Shown here one piece after another: positions 28,901 to 36,358 of a stretch of DNA of 64,000 bases (positions within the stretch are counted from its first letter, which is position 1; each line of letters starts with the position of its first letter). A program made the translations under genes and the position numbers. Origin of the DNA: a virus; the IMG/VR virus record IMGVR_UViG_3300022752_000056, positions 1 to 64,000 of that record; one strand, written 5' to 3'. The notes below the pieces were generated by a model that worked only from the letters and a program-made list of their open reading frames with translations, was not told where the DNA came from and ran no database searches.

Positions 28901-29042
28901 CTTACTTGTTAATGGGGGAGCTGGAATAAGAGACAGTGTTTATGTAGGCAACAGAGTCGGATGGGTGAGCACAACAAATAACAGTGTAGTATATCAGGTC
29001 TATAATGCTGTAGCAAATAGTTTAGATACGGTATTTGGATAA
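22962..29042 (+). CDS. Giant fibre protein of about 33 repeats
   Basis: 2026 residues, almost entirely copies of a unit with core TGALxVxGGxGIGxxL followed by YVGG, spaced about 40-75 residues. I count about 33 copies. Between some copies are second-level modules: NLAGGxxGQxxYQTGPG followed by LVSNGxxxP (two copies), SITAGTDTA with STLQS (two copies), and a TIQLTT/TDDII-type linker (several). Residues about 1205-1305 hold a unique domain (VFTDNIVNLHIPNAGDPYN). It is likely a trimeric beta-structured fibre shaft. The stop overlaps the next start (TAATG). Confidence 0.75.
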   Translation: MSLTEISRDFFVNRGLTTLGTNIVTSSTGNSGTLQVEGGAAVKLNLIVGSTATVYGPTTILDFTSATSTLSGALTVAGGVAIGQDLYVGGIIYGTIAAGQGAITTNQASSPQSYYLTFVDSNNPSPAGELLYTSSTINFNPGVGLTINNLTEAVSTQSGAFIVSGGAGVGKDLYVGGNLNVTGIISGVAATFASTASQVNTIRNSNNSIYYLTFVDTNNAISASELVYTSATISFNPNTGLSISNNTAAVSSTTGALVVTGGAAIGQTLRIAGPTQSSSSLTGALIVAGGAGIGGNLYVGGEIFANKLTIQLTTVTTTLIETDDILKTTNVTSATSTQTGALQVSGGAGIGQNLYVGGDLFVSRIRTTLTTNSFSTTTGEIVTQGGIGVGQNLNVGQNLTVTQNLFVGQNQSIIGSLQVGGRFTASGITNITNTTAATSTLSGALVISGGVGIGQDLWVAGDIYSNRLIVQYTTITTVSIQTDDIIRTSNTTSSISSTTGAIVSLGGIGIGENLFVGGKLSVSGLTTITNITSATSTTTGALQVLGGVGVQGDVYARNLYSNGVLVGAGTVGNPYSLVFTLTNLTLSTSPSTGALQIRGGVGIEQNLYVGGQVNITDSTESVSTITGALVVAGGVGIGKNINVGGGARIQGRFTTSGIANILNTTASTSTQTGALVVSGGVGIGQDLYVGGDIYANKLTIQLTTITTTFVITDDVIQTINTSSSLSTTTGALVIAGGAGIGQNLNVGNDLTAKTLRLSSRFTSTDGITITTTTAATSTLTGALIVAGGVGIGQDLYVGGDIYSNKLVVQYTTVTTTLIQTDDVIQTSNTTSAISTQTGALVVSGGVGIGGNLHVGGQIVGAISATAATATTLLTYGNPLNTLFYPTFVDSNNSSPTAENYYTSATLSFNPNVGLAIGSPTAPTAMLDVNGGVRISNLTTIGNTLNVLGNAQAFSTLSGAITVPFGGIGVGGNLIVGGSSQILGKLTVTNTMIVLDTTNSINTVTGAFVLAGGAGIGQNLYVGGGLRVTDGFTASGIINFLNSTNSTSTNTGAMTLSGGAGIGQNLYVGGLLNVVGNITSNGSISANSFVGSINTASNLAGGSSGQIPYQTGPGVTAFFNVGSAGSILVSNGAVAPTFNNTLTLTSLNPASSTNSGALQVVGGAGIGGSLFVGNSATVFSTAASTTTLAGNAVYIAGGLGVEKSIYVKGPAVFQDDVIFAGTTTYVYSTQTVFTDNIVNLHIPNAGDPYNHVWTVDDGKDIGHIFHYYDTADKDAFLGLAKDSRYLEWYSDGTESGAIFTGTTYGIFKTGGVILVNSTASSNTATGALTVVGGVGIGGALWVGTTSFINGAQILTSATVNSFVTAGVTSLTAGTDTAVSAALGSVVVWNTSTLQSVTNRGSSTNNAINITNTTLSVSTLTGALVVAGGVGIGQNTYIGGGLQVTDRFTATSISNFTDTTNATSTTTGALVVSGGAGIGQNLWVGGTFAASGITTLPNTTNASSTTSGSLRVAGGVGIAQNLFVGNNLQVFGITTITNTSNATNTQSGALQVYGGVGIGQNLYVGGTIVSNGSTVLTSATGGVTSPFAGIFTITNTTNAVSTQTGALQVYGGVGIGQNLYVGSGTNITGITTITNTTNATSTTTGALQVVGGAGIQGNLHVGGDIVANRLIIELTTITTQTIQTDDIIQTTNSSNATSTTTGALRITGGAGLGGNLYIGGNLNVVGTISGTLSGSINTATNLAGGTAGQLLYQTGPGATAFTGPGTAGNVLVSNGTSAPTYNNTLTLGSTTNATSTQTGALQVVGGAGIGQNLYVGGTLNVGGASGGIITGLTGLTSTNIVVSGLNNSTSTVTGALQVVGGAGIGLNLYVGGITMLAGLTTVTNTTAATSTNSGALQILGGVGIGGSVYAGSFFSSGSQVLTTASGVASITAGTDTAISTTTGAVVIWNTSTLQSITNRGSTTTNAVNITNTAASTSTTTGALLVNGGAGIRDSVYVGNRVGWVSTTNNSVVYQVYNAVANSLDTVFG
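23030..28960 (+). repeat. Array of about 33 coding fibre repeats
   Basis: Each copy encodes TGALxVxGGxGIGxxLYVGG or a variant. Some neighbouring copies (for example near 27600 and 27770) are almost identical at DNA level, consistent with recent unequal recombination; others have diverged strongly. The unit recurs in the genes at 13846, 21225 and 31292. Confidence 0.85.
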
Positions 29043-31267
29043 TGCCATTTATAGCAAATAGGTTAACTAATGCCGGAACATTGTTAATAAACGGCATTTT
29101 AGATGAAGTAAGCGCCAATGCAGGCAGTTTATACTTTGACGGCATTGGAGATTTTTTTAGGATACCTGGTACACAAACTGCTACACAATTCGGAACGGCA
29201 GCATATACAGTTGAATGCTGGATATACCAAACTTCAAGAAATGCCAATGGTGCTTTTTTTGTCGGAGGTGCTCAATTCACAGGACAAGTATTCCAATGTT
29301 ATATTAATAATACAGGAAATTTGATTACTAGTAAGGCAGGAGTTGGCAATACCACTGCATCTACCGGAACAGTGCCATTAAATGCATGGACTCATATAGC
29401 ACTAGTTAGAACATCTACAGGCGCTAATGGATTTACTTATTATATAAACGGGCAAAACGCAGGTACAGTAACTGATTCATTTGATTACAACTCTACATCA
29501 GGTATAGAAATAGGAACTACAAACTCTAACAACGGCGGAGAATTTGGATTAACCGGTTATATGACCGGTTTACGTATAGTAAAAGGTACAGCAGTTTATT
29601 CCGGAAATTTTTCACCACCTTCTGGATTTTTAGATGCCATAGCAAATACTTCAATTTTGTTAAATGTTTCTAATAGCTCTTTATTCTTAAAAGACGAAAG
29701 CTTAAACAATTTTACATTTACAGCCAATGGCAATGCTAGATATGATCAGTTAAGTCCATTCAATAGAGGAGCCGTTAGTATAACCACTAATACTATACTA
29801 ACAAAATTATCTGACGAAATAAGTTTAACAGCAGGTAGTATATATTTTGACGGAAGCGGAGACTACTTATATGCAACTAATTCGTCATCAAATTTTAATT
29901 ACGGAACAAATAATTTTACAATTGAATTTTGGGTATATCCTTTGTCAGGACCTGTAAGCACGTACAACCCTACCTTTTTTACTAATCATGCTGATGGCGA
30001 TTGGGCATCTGCCGGAGCAGGAATACGTATACATCATAATAATGCAATATTCGGTTCATCATCTTTTACTCAAATAAATTACACAAATAATATTCAAAAT
30101 AATGTTTGGACACACATAGCAGTTGTAAGGCTAAGCGGAGTGATCACAGTATATAGGAATGGTATTGCTAATGGAACGGCTAATTTTGCAGGGACATTGG
30201 GAAACAATGCAGATAGAATAGCATTAGCCACATCAGATAGGGTCGGAACTGGTGGTAGAGAATTTCCTAACTGTTATATTTCCAACTTTAGAATTGTGAA
30301 CGGCACAGCAGTTTATACAGCTAATTTTTCACCACCTCAAACGATTCTAGACAATATTCAGAATACAGTGTTTTTATTGAATAGTACAGACGTTGTAAAT
30401 TTTAGCAAGGATAATAGTTCTTATAATACCAGTATAAGTATTGCCGGACAAACTTCTTGGAATACATTTAGTCCTTTCAGTAGGAATGATACAACAATTA
30501 AACAACGTAGATTAAGTACAGGAGAATTAATTGTAAGAAACGAGTTTGATGAATTCACCGGTGCTCCAGTATTAGATAATTCTCTACAGGTGTTTTATGA
30601 TGCTGCTCAGCCTGCCAGTTATTCAGGATCAGGCACTACAATAACAGATTTAAGCGGAAAATCAAATTCTGGATCGTTAATTACAATAGGTGGCGGAACT
30701 ATAACTTTTACAACCGCCTATGGGGGAGGATGGGCCATGACTAGTTCGGGAACAACTGTAGGAGGAGCTATTGGTGCACCATATAGTTTGCCTACTACCC
30801 AATGGACAGTAGAAATGGTGTGCGCTATAACATTAAACTCTTTTTGGAGCTCAATATGGGGCAGCGATGTCTATAACGGAAATGGGTGGTGGGCTATCTA
30901 TCAATCAGCAGGATCTATGACTGTAGGTGCCGCTACAGCATCTGCAATATCTAGTGCCTACACATTTACAACAAATAATATTAATACACCTAATCATTGG
31001 ATATGGGTACATACAGGTAGTGTTATTCAACTTTATAGAAATGGAATACTAATAAGTCCAAGTTCTGGTTCTTATACTTCTCCTTCCGCACCAGCAAACA
31101 TAGGGACGGTTTTTGGAGCCAGACATCAAAATGGAGCCACTTTAAATAGTCAAATAGGAGATTGCTGGCCTGGAACAATATACCTTGTACGTATGTACAA
31201 CAAAGCATTATCCGCAGATGAAGCTAATCAAAACTTTATTTCAATAAAATCTAGGTACGGTTTATAA
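29042..31267 (+). CDS. Triple LamG/ConA-like domain virion protein
   Basis: 741 residues with three laminin-G/concanavalin-like domains. The first two (about 25-240 and 260-480) share AGSxYFDGxGDY, a WTHIAxVR strand, a YxNGxxxGT turn, GxxxxxRIVxGTAVY and NFSPP. The third (about 505-741) has DLSGKSNSG, WTVEMV, a VIQLYRNGILI strand and VRMYNKALSADE. Such domains typically bind glycans. The ATG overlaps the stop of the giant fibre gene. It is probably a receptor-binding or capsid-surface adhesin. Confidence 0.8.
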   Translation: MPFIANRLTNAGTLLINGILDEVSANAGSLYFDGIGDFFRIPGTQTATQFGTAAYTVECWIYQTSRNANGAFFVGGAQFTGQVFQCYINNTGNLITSKAGVGNTTASTGTVPLNAWTHIALVRTSTGANGFTYYINGQNAGTVTDSFDYNSTSGIEIGTTNSNNGGEFGLTGYMTGLRIVKGTAVYSGNFSPPSGFLDAIANTSILLNVSNSSLFLKDESLNNFTFTANGNARYDQLSPFNRGAVSITTNTILTKLSDEISLTAGSIYFDGSGDYLYATNSSSNFNYGTNNFTIEFWVYPLSGPVSTYNPTFFTNHADGDWASAGAGIRIHHNNAIFGSSSFTQINYTNNIQNNVWTHIAVVRLSGVITVYRNGIANGTANFAGTLGNNADRIALATSDRVGTGGREFPNCYISNFRIVNGTAVYTANFSPPQTILDNIQNTVFLLNSTDVVNFSKDNSSYNTSISIAGQTSWNTFSPFSRNDTTIKQRRLSTGELIVRNEFDEFTGAPVLDNSLQVFYDAAQPASYSGSGTTITDLSGKSNSGSLITIGGGTITFTTAYGGGWAMTSSGTTVGGAIGAPYSLPTTQWTVEMVCAITLNSFWSSIWGSDVYNGNGWWAIYQSAGSMTVGAATASAISSAYTFTTNNINTPNHWIWVHTGSVIQLYRNGILISPSSGSYTSPSAPANIGTVFGARHQNGATLNSQIGDCWPGTIYLVRMYNKALSADEANQNFISIKSRYGL

Positions 31268-31278
31268 AATTTGGTAAA

Positions 31279-31285
31279 ATAAATA
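31279..31285 (+). promoter_or_regulatory. Late promoter ATAAATA, leaderless spacing
   Basis: The core ends 6 nt before ATG 31292. No Shine-Dalgarno is visible. Confidence 0.6.
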
Positions 31286-31291
31286 TATATT

Positions 31292-33136
31292 ATGGCTAAA
31301 CTACTCAGCGGAACAAGGGTTTATGGTACTGCAACAATCGATAATCAGTTATTTGTTAGCGGCACGACCGCAGCATCTTCAACAATAACAGGTGCTCTGC
31401 AGGTAATTGGTGGAGCAGGCATTGGGCAAAATTTATATGTTGGCGGTAACCTAAATGTAACTGGTACTATTTCAGGTAGCATAGCAGCAAGTATAAACAC
31501 AGCAACTAATTTAGCAGGCGGGACTACGGGACAAATTCCCTATCAAACTGGAGCTGGTGCTACCGGATTCGTAGGACCGGGAACAGCAGGACAATTACTA
31601 GTCAGCGCCGGTACAGCTGCCCCAGTTTATACAAATACTTCAAGCATAGTAGTAGGTTATAGTAACCAGTGGTCCGCAGCTAGAACAATTACATTAGGAG
31701 GTGATCTTACAGGATCGGTTAATATAGATGGTAGTAGTAATGTTACATTAAACGCAACTATAGCATCAGATTCTGTTGCATTAGGTACAGACACAACTGG
31801 CAATTATGTTGCATCTGGCACAACAACCGGGTTTGGGGTATCAGGCAGTGCTTCTTCTGAAGGTGCTACATTTAATGTCAGTGTAAACAGCACCAGCGCA
31901 AATACTGTAAACACTATTGTTTTTAGAGATCATAATGGTAACTTTTCAGCAGGAAATATAACAGCTAGTGCATTAATTGGAACCGTAGCGAATACCGTTA
32001 GCACTGCAACAAATTTATCAGGAGGCACAGCAGGTCAGTTACCTTACCAAACTGGTCCGAATGCTACTGGATTCTTTGGTCCAGGTACTGCTGGTAATAT
32101 TTTAGTTAGTAACGGTGCAGCAGTACCTAGTTATAATAATACTCTTACACTGGCGTCCACTACAAATGCATCATCTACACAAACTGGAGCTTTTCAAGTT
32201 GTAGGTGGAGCAGGTATTGGCCAAAATTTATATGTAGGCGGAACATTACAAATAGGTCCAGCAACTGGCGGAACGATTTCTGGAATAGCTGTATTAACAT
32301 CTACAAACATTTTTGTAACTGGATCAACCAACGCAACATCTACTATTACAGGAGCGTTACAAGTCACAGGTGGCGTGGGAATAGGTCAAGCTATCTGGGC
32401 AGGCGGCGCAATAAGAGGCGGTAAAGTTACAGCCGTGGGAGATGGAACTCCGATTAGTTTTGAAAGCAGTGCAGGAATCGGCATCGGTGACGGTGTTACC
32501 CCTGGCATACTTTGTGTTAGAGGTGGTAATGCAACTACAGAGGGAGGACAGTTAGTTCTAGGATTTGGTAATAATTCAGCTACAAATTTTACAGGTCAAG
32601 CTAATAATTCTTGGAATATAGACGTAGCAGGCGGTACATATGATCTATTTAGAATTTTCAGAGTTAATAACGCAGGAACTGCAAAAGTTGCCGTTCAAAT
32701 AGACAATACTAATGCCGGTACACAAATAGATAGTCTAGGGGTAGGAACAGCAGCATCAGGAACAGCAGGAGAAATTCGTGCAACAAATGAAATTACTGCA
32801 TATTACACAAGTGATAGAACCCTAAAAGAAAATCTACAAATAATATCTAATCCAATAAGTATGATAACAAGATTAAACGGTTACTTTTTTAATTGGAAAG
32901 ATGATTACATTAAGAACAGAGGCGGCGAGGACGGATATTTTGTTAGAAAGAAAGATATAGGAGTCATTGCACAGGAAGTAGAAGATGTTCTTCCTGAAAT
33001 TGTTGCTAGCAGAGATGACGGAACTAAAGCAGTGAAATATGAAAAAATTATTCCGCTGTTAATTGAATCCATCAAGGAGCAACAAAATACAATTAATCAA
33101 ATAATCCATCTACTAAATACTCATAACATTAAATAA
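31292..33136 (+). CDS. Tail fibre with C-terminal S74 intramolecular chaperone
   Basis: 614 residues. Three TGALxVxGG repeats (about 30-52, 293-315, 350-372) and two NLxGGTxGQxPYQTG modules form the shaft, then a globular region about 375-500. The C-terminal part (about 500-614) is a peptidase S74 chaperone: Ser507 in the SDRTLKENL motif, then IGVIAQEVEDVLPEIV and a terminal helix. This domain trimerises the fibre and cleaves itself off before the Ser. The gene has a late promoter 6 nt before its ATG. Confidence 0.88.
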   Translation: MAKLLSGTRVYGTATIDNQLFVSGTTAASSTITGALQVIGGAGIGQNLYVGGNLNVTGTISGSIAASINTATNLAGGTTGQIPYQTGAGATGFVGPGTAGQLLVSAGTAAPVYTNTSSIVVGYSNQWSAARTITLGGDLTGSVNIDGSSNVTLNATIASDSVALGTDTTGNYVASGTTTGFGVSGSASSEGATFNVSVNSTSANTVNTIVFRDHNGNFSAGNITASALIGTVANTVSTATNLSGGTAGQLPYQTGPNATGFFGPGTAGNILVSNGAAVPSYNNTLTLASTTNASSTQTGAFQVVGGAGIGQNLYVGGTLQIGPATGGTISGIAVLTSTNIFVTGSTNATSTITGALQVTGGVGIGQAIWAGGAIRGGKVTAVGDGTPISFESSAGIGIGDGVTPGILCVRGGNATTEGGQLVLGFGNNSATNFTGQANNSWNIDVAGGTYDLFRIFRVNNAGTAKVAVQIDNTNAGTQIDSLGVGTAASGTAGEIRATNEITAYYTSDRTLKENLQIISNPISMITRLNGYFFNWKDDYIKNRGGEDGYFVRKKDIGVIAQEVEDVLPEIVASRDDGTKAVKYEKIIPLLIESIKEQQNTINQIIHLLNTHNIK

Positions 33137-33152
33137 GAAAGGTAAACTTTAG

Positions 33153-33428
33153 ATGGCGTTCCCTACCTCAGGAAGTGAAATTAGTTTCGGAAAAGTATAC
33201 CGATCAGTTTCAAGTAGACCTATTAACGAAGCAGGCGACGCTGATGCATCTAATGTTACTCCTAAAAGTGGATCACAGAATATAAAATTGTCTGCAATAT
33301 TAGGAGGATATAACTATGCTGCCGGTTCACCTAGTCCAATTTCGACAGGAACGCAAATATCGTTTTCTGCGACATTTGGAGGAGATCCAGATGATTCGGG
33401 TGTAGGTAGATTACCATACGGAACATAA
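33153..33428 (+). CDS. Small virion-associated protein after the S74 fibre
   Basis: 91 residues, Ser/Gly-rich, with ISFGKVYRS near the start and LPYGT at the end. Short ORFs of this form (starting with a SEISFGKV-like stretch) accompany fibre genes in T4-like phages of marine and freshwater bacteria, probably as structural subunits or fibre tips. AGAAAGG precedes the start by about 9 nt. The function is not known. Confidence 0.55.
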   Translation: MAFPTSGSEISFGKVYRSVSSRPINEAGDADASNVTPKSGSQNIKLSAILGGYNYAAGSPSPISTGTQISFSATFGGDPDDSGVGRLPYGT

Positions 33429-33441
33429 TTTATGAGGCTAT

Positions 33442-33906
33442 ATGAAAGAGGTTTATGAAATATTAGATAGGTTATATACAGGACCAACTAAATGGGAATT
33501 AGATCAAATAATCTACGCTGACAGATTAACAAACAAACATACCTTAGCATGTTTTTTACTACAAATTAAAACGTTAGATTCTAAAGAGAATTTAACATTA
33601 AACGAAAAAGTTGAACTTAAATATCTTACTGAACTATTTAAAGAAATAGATGAAGAAAATATAAACGAATTAGTTAATCAAGACGAAGAAACTTCAAGAG
33701 ATGCTTTTATTGAAACATTGGCAAGAAAAAGTGCTTTAGAATCTTTAACAATGGGCAGACTAAATTATCAAACATTGGATACTGCTTGTAAACTTAGTCC
33801 AAATGAGTTTATTTTATGTGCTAAACGCACACAGGATTTAATGAATTCTATACAAGGTCTTGTAGTAAAGGGAGAAAATCTTAGTAAAGATGTTGCCGGC
33901 GCATGA
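33442..33906 (+). CDS. Helical protein of unknown function
   Basis: 154 residues, strongly alpha-helical and acidic (LTLNEKVELKYLTELFKEID). No recognised motif. A GAGG lies 9 nt before its ATG. Its stop overlaps the start of the glycosyltransferase gene (ATGA), so the two are translationally coupled. It could be a chaperone or partner for fibre modification, inferred from coupling only. Confidence 0.6.
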   Translation: MKEVYEILDRLYTGPTKWELDQIIYADRLTNKHTLACFLLQIKTLDSKENLTLNEKVELKYLTELFKEIDEENINELVNQDEETSRDAFIETLARKSALESLTMGRLNYQTLDTACKLSPNEFILCAKRTQDLMNSIQGLVVKGENLSKDVAGA

Positions 33907-34571
33907 AGAAGCATTCAGTTTTTTCATCAAGCCAATGGTCTAAAAAAGCAAAAAAATTAGCAATATTAATTCCTTGTAGAGATACTCTCTTTGCTGCACA
34001 TTCATTGGCTGTAATTGAAATGGTCAAGTATAACACATTAAATGATTTAGATACTCATGTCTTTTTAGATGCAAGCACGGTATTATTGACACAACGACAA
34101 AATCTAGCTGAAGCAGCCCTAAGTATTAAATCAGATTATATCTTATGGTTAGATAGTGATATAGTATGCCCTTCAACCACCGCGATGAGATTATTAAATC
34201 ACGACGAACCTATTGTGTGTGCAAATTATGTAAGACGACAAGTACCTCATAAAGGTGTAGCCTACGAAACTATAGGAGATTGGCAGAATCCGTTACCATT
34301 CGAGGTAGAAGATACTCTTGTTCCTATCGAAGGAATCGGCATGGGATGTATGCTTATGCGGACTAGTATTTTAGAGGAATTAGAAAGGCCCTTTTTTGAG
34401 TTTACATATAGTCCAGAATCAAATGATTTTTTAGGTGAAGATATGTATTTTTGTACTAAAATTAGAGAAGCTGGATATGAAATTTATGTAGACACTGTTA
34501 TTAGTCAAGAATTATATCACCTTGGTACCTACGGGTTTAGTGTAAAGGATCTACAAAAGATCAAGAATTAA
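33903..34571 (+). CDS. GT-A fold glycosyltransferase
   Basis: 222 residues. KLAILIPCRDTLFAAHS at about 18-34 is the beta-1/nucleotide-binding start of a GT-A enzyme. LWLDSDIVCPS carries the DxD motif (Asp84, Asp86) that binds the metal and the NDP-sugar. GIGMGCMLMRTSILE and FLGEDMYFCTKIREAGYEIYVDT match the acceptor-side regions of family 2-like enzymes. It lies at the end of the fibre block and may glycosylate virion proteins or host surface sugars. The acceptor is unknown. Its 3' end overlaps the convergent Nudix gene by 21 bp. Confidence 0.8.
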   Translation: MKKHSVFSSSQWSKKAKKLAILIPCRDTLFAAHSLAVIEMVKYNTLNDLDTHVFLDASTVLLTQRQNLAEAALSIKSDYILWLDSDIVCPSTTAMRLLNHDEPIVCANYVRRQVPHKGVAYETIGDWQNPLPFEVEDTLVPIEGIGMGCMLMRTSILEELERPFFEFTYSPESNDFLGEDMYFCTKIREAGYEIYVDTVISQELYHLGTYGFSVKDLQKIKN

Positions 34572-34979
34572 ATTTAATTTAATTTTATTAATTTTGTTCC
34601 CCAAACTATTTCTTACGCCTTTATGTAAGGGTTTAGGCCAACATTCATAATCACACCAGCTAAATCCGCTATGTTCTGAATTAAGTTTAGGTAAAAACTC
34701 CGTTGGAGTAATTAATACATATGTATTGTATTGAAAACTAAAATCACTATTTGTATAGAGTTCTAAAGGCACAATTTTTTCTATAATTGTTTGACCAATT
34801 TCTTCTAATATTTCACGTTTAAGTGCATCAATTAAAGTACTGTCTGAATTTTCTTTTTTACCACCTACTAGGCCCCACGTTCCATGAGTTTTTTTACTTG
34901 TCCTTTGTAAAAAAAGAAAACGTTTAGTTTCTTTAGATAAAAATAATCCACCACTACAAATTATAGAATTAGCCGCCAT
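34551..34979 (-). CDS. Nudix hydrolase
   Basis: 142 residues. GTWGLVGGKKENSDSTL then DALKREILEEIG is a Nudix box with the REIxEEIG core intact; the leading loop is one residue longer than the usual G-x5-E-x7-REUXEE spacing, and Asp replaces the first Glu. Nudix enzymes hydrolyse nucleoside diphosphates linked to other groups; the substrate here is not predictable. The gene is on the minus strand after gp15 with a 19-bp overlap, so it belongs to the gp14-gp15 late unit. Confidence 0.8.
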   Translation of the reverse strand: MAANSIICSGGLFLSKETKRFLFLQRTSKKTHGTWGLVGGKKENSDSTLIDALKREILEEIGQTIIEKIVPLELYTNSDFSFQYNTYVLITPTEFLPKLNSEHSGFSWCDYECWPKPLHKGVRNSLGNKINKIKLNLILDLL

Positions 34980-36358
34980 AGTTGTTTATCATATATGCCT
35001 TCATATGTCTTAGACCAAGACCCTTCGGACCACTTATATTGTGTTCCTGTATATGAATTAGTTATGTAAACAACTTCAGTTTGCTGAGTAGAATTGAAAA
35101 CATTAAACCAACTAGTGCCATTCCATTCTATAATATCGTTACCATGAGCCTGGAAATCGCTTCCGTTACTATTTTTCCATGCAACAGGCCCTTCATATTC
35201 CGGACTGCCGTATGCAGAATTAATATTTAAATCTTCTAAAATTAAAAATCGTGTACCTGCTGCCAAGGTTCCCGGATTATAAGTTTCTGGATTTACCACA
35301 GCATCAACAGTACCTCTACCTGATATTATGGTATTACTTGGAATTGTATCTGTATCAAATGATAAATTCATTATGCTATCGTCTATAGCATCTAGAGTTA
35401 AAAATGCTATAACTTCATTATCATCGGCTTGTCTTAATCTTAATTGACTTAACCCGGCTCGGAATTTGCCTGGATATAAATCTAAGATTTTATACCACGA
35501 ATAATTATTTCCTGAGGTATCAATACTAATGTTATCTCCTTGGCCATTTGAATGAGTAAGTCTTGCTGTGTTATTGAGTACTAATAAATCATAGTTACCA
35601 GGAGTAACAGTTATTACTGTATCCGGTATGGTATTTCCAAAAATTTCAGCAGCAGTTTCTTTATCATAGCTAGATGTTATAACACCTTGGTTGACAGCAT
35701 AGGCGTTACTTATAATTTTAGTTACTATTCCTAATTTTTTAACCTTAGCAGGAGGGGTAATCCATATTGGAGCGGTAAACTCAATATTCAATATATCTAT
35801 GTCTTCGTTGATTCCTTGAGGTACAGTTCTTGAAGTAAATGTCTGTCTTTCTAAGGTAATTGTAGATAAACTTGTCCAGTCAATATAATTATCAGTAGTT
35901 TGAATTTCAAAACTAGGATTAAAAAAAACAACCAACTGTTCCCATATTTGAAGCTTCATATCTGTATTAGTAGTCCAAATATCTGCTGCAAATGTTATAG
36001 TATAAGGGCTAGGCATTATACGCTCTACAGTATAATTACTTCCTTGTGTACTTAAATATTCTTGATTTTCCTCATCAAACGCTCTTTCTCTTATATGTAT
36101 TTTACTTACAAAAGTAGGATCTTGTAAACGTGCTCTATCAAATTGTAAGTCTTTTATGTAACAGGCTATAAAAGGAGCACTTGGTATGGTGTTTTCCGAA
36201 TTTTTCTTTATTATCTGAGCCACCTGTCTAGACATATCTCCATATCTCACAGGAACTTGAACAAGATTCCCCTTGCCATCTTTATAGGCGAAATTACTTA
36301 AGATGTTCATAAATTGTGTAAGATATCTTCTTACTTGACCGTCATAAAACCAATCCAT
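34961..36358 (-). CDS. 15: Tail completion / sheath terminator gp15, C-terminally extended
   Basis: 465 residues versus 272 in T4. The first about 215 residues match gp15: FYDGQVRRYLTQFMNIL, VPVRYGDMSR, MPSPYTITFAADIWT and FTAPIWITPPAKV. The C-terminal extension (about 220-465) is beta-rich and ends in W-G-x-W type repeats (IEWNGTSWFNV, YKWSEGSWSKTY) like those inserted in the sheath protein. gp15 caps the assembled tail and joins it to the neck. It directly follows gp14 on the minus strand with no gap. Confidence 0.82.
   Translation of the reverse strand: MDWFYDGQVRRYLTQFMNILSNFAYKDGKGNLVQVPVRYGDMSRQVAQIIKKNSENTIPSAPFIACYIKDLQFDRARLQDPTFVSKIHIRERAFDEENQEYLSTQGSNYTVERIMPSPYTITFAADIWTTNTDMKLQIWEQLVVFFNPSFEIQTTDNYIDWTSLSTITLERQTFTSRTVPQGINEDIDILNIEFTAPIWITPPAKVKKLGIVTKIISNAYAVNQGVITSSYDKETAAEIFGNTIPDTVITVTPGNYDLLVLNNTARLTHSNGQGDNISIDTSGNNYSWYKILDLYPGKFRAGLSQLRLRQADDNEVIAFLTLDAIDDSIMNLSFDTDTIPSNTIISGRGTVDAVVNPETYNPGTLAAGTRFLILEDLNINSAYGSPEYEGPVAWKNSNGSDFQAHGNDIIEWNGTSWFNVFNSTQQTEVVYITNSYTGTQYKWSEGSWSKTYEGIYDKQLWRLIL

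Noticed and set aside
22962-29042. Regularly spaced repeats that might suggest a CRISPR array or noncoding tandem repeat
   Set aside because: The frame is open throughout, repeat length varies, and repetition is stronger at protein than DNA level; it is a coding fibre.
13846-33428. Diversity-generating retroelement acting on the fibre genes
   Set aside because: No reverse transcriptase gene and no template/variable repeat pair with adenine-biased differences was seen in the window.
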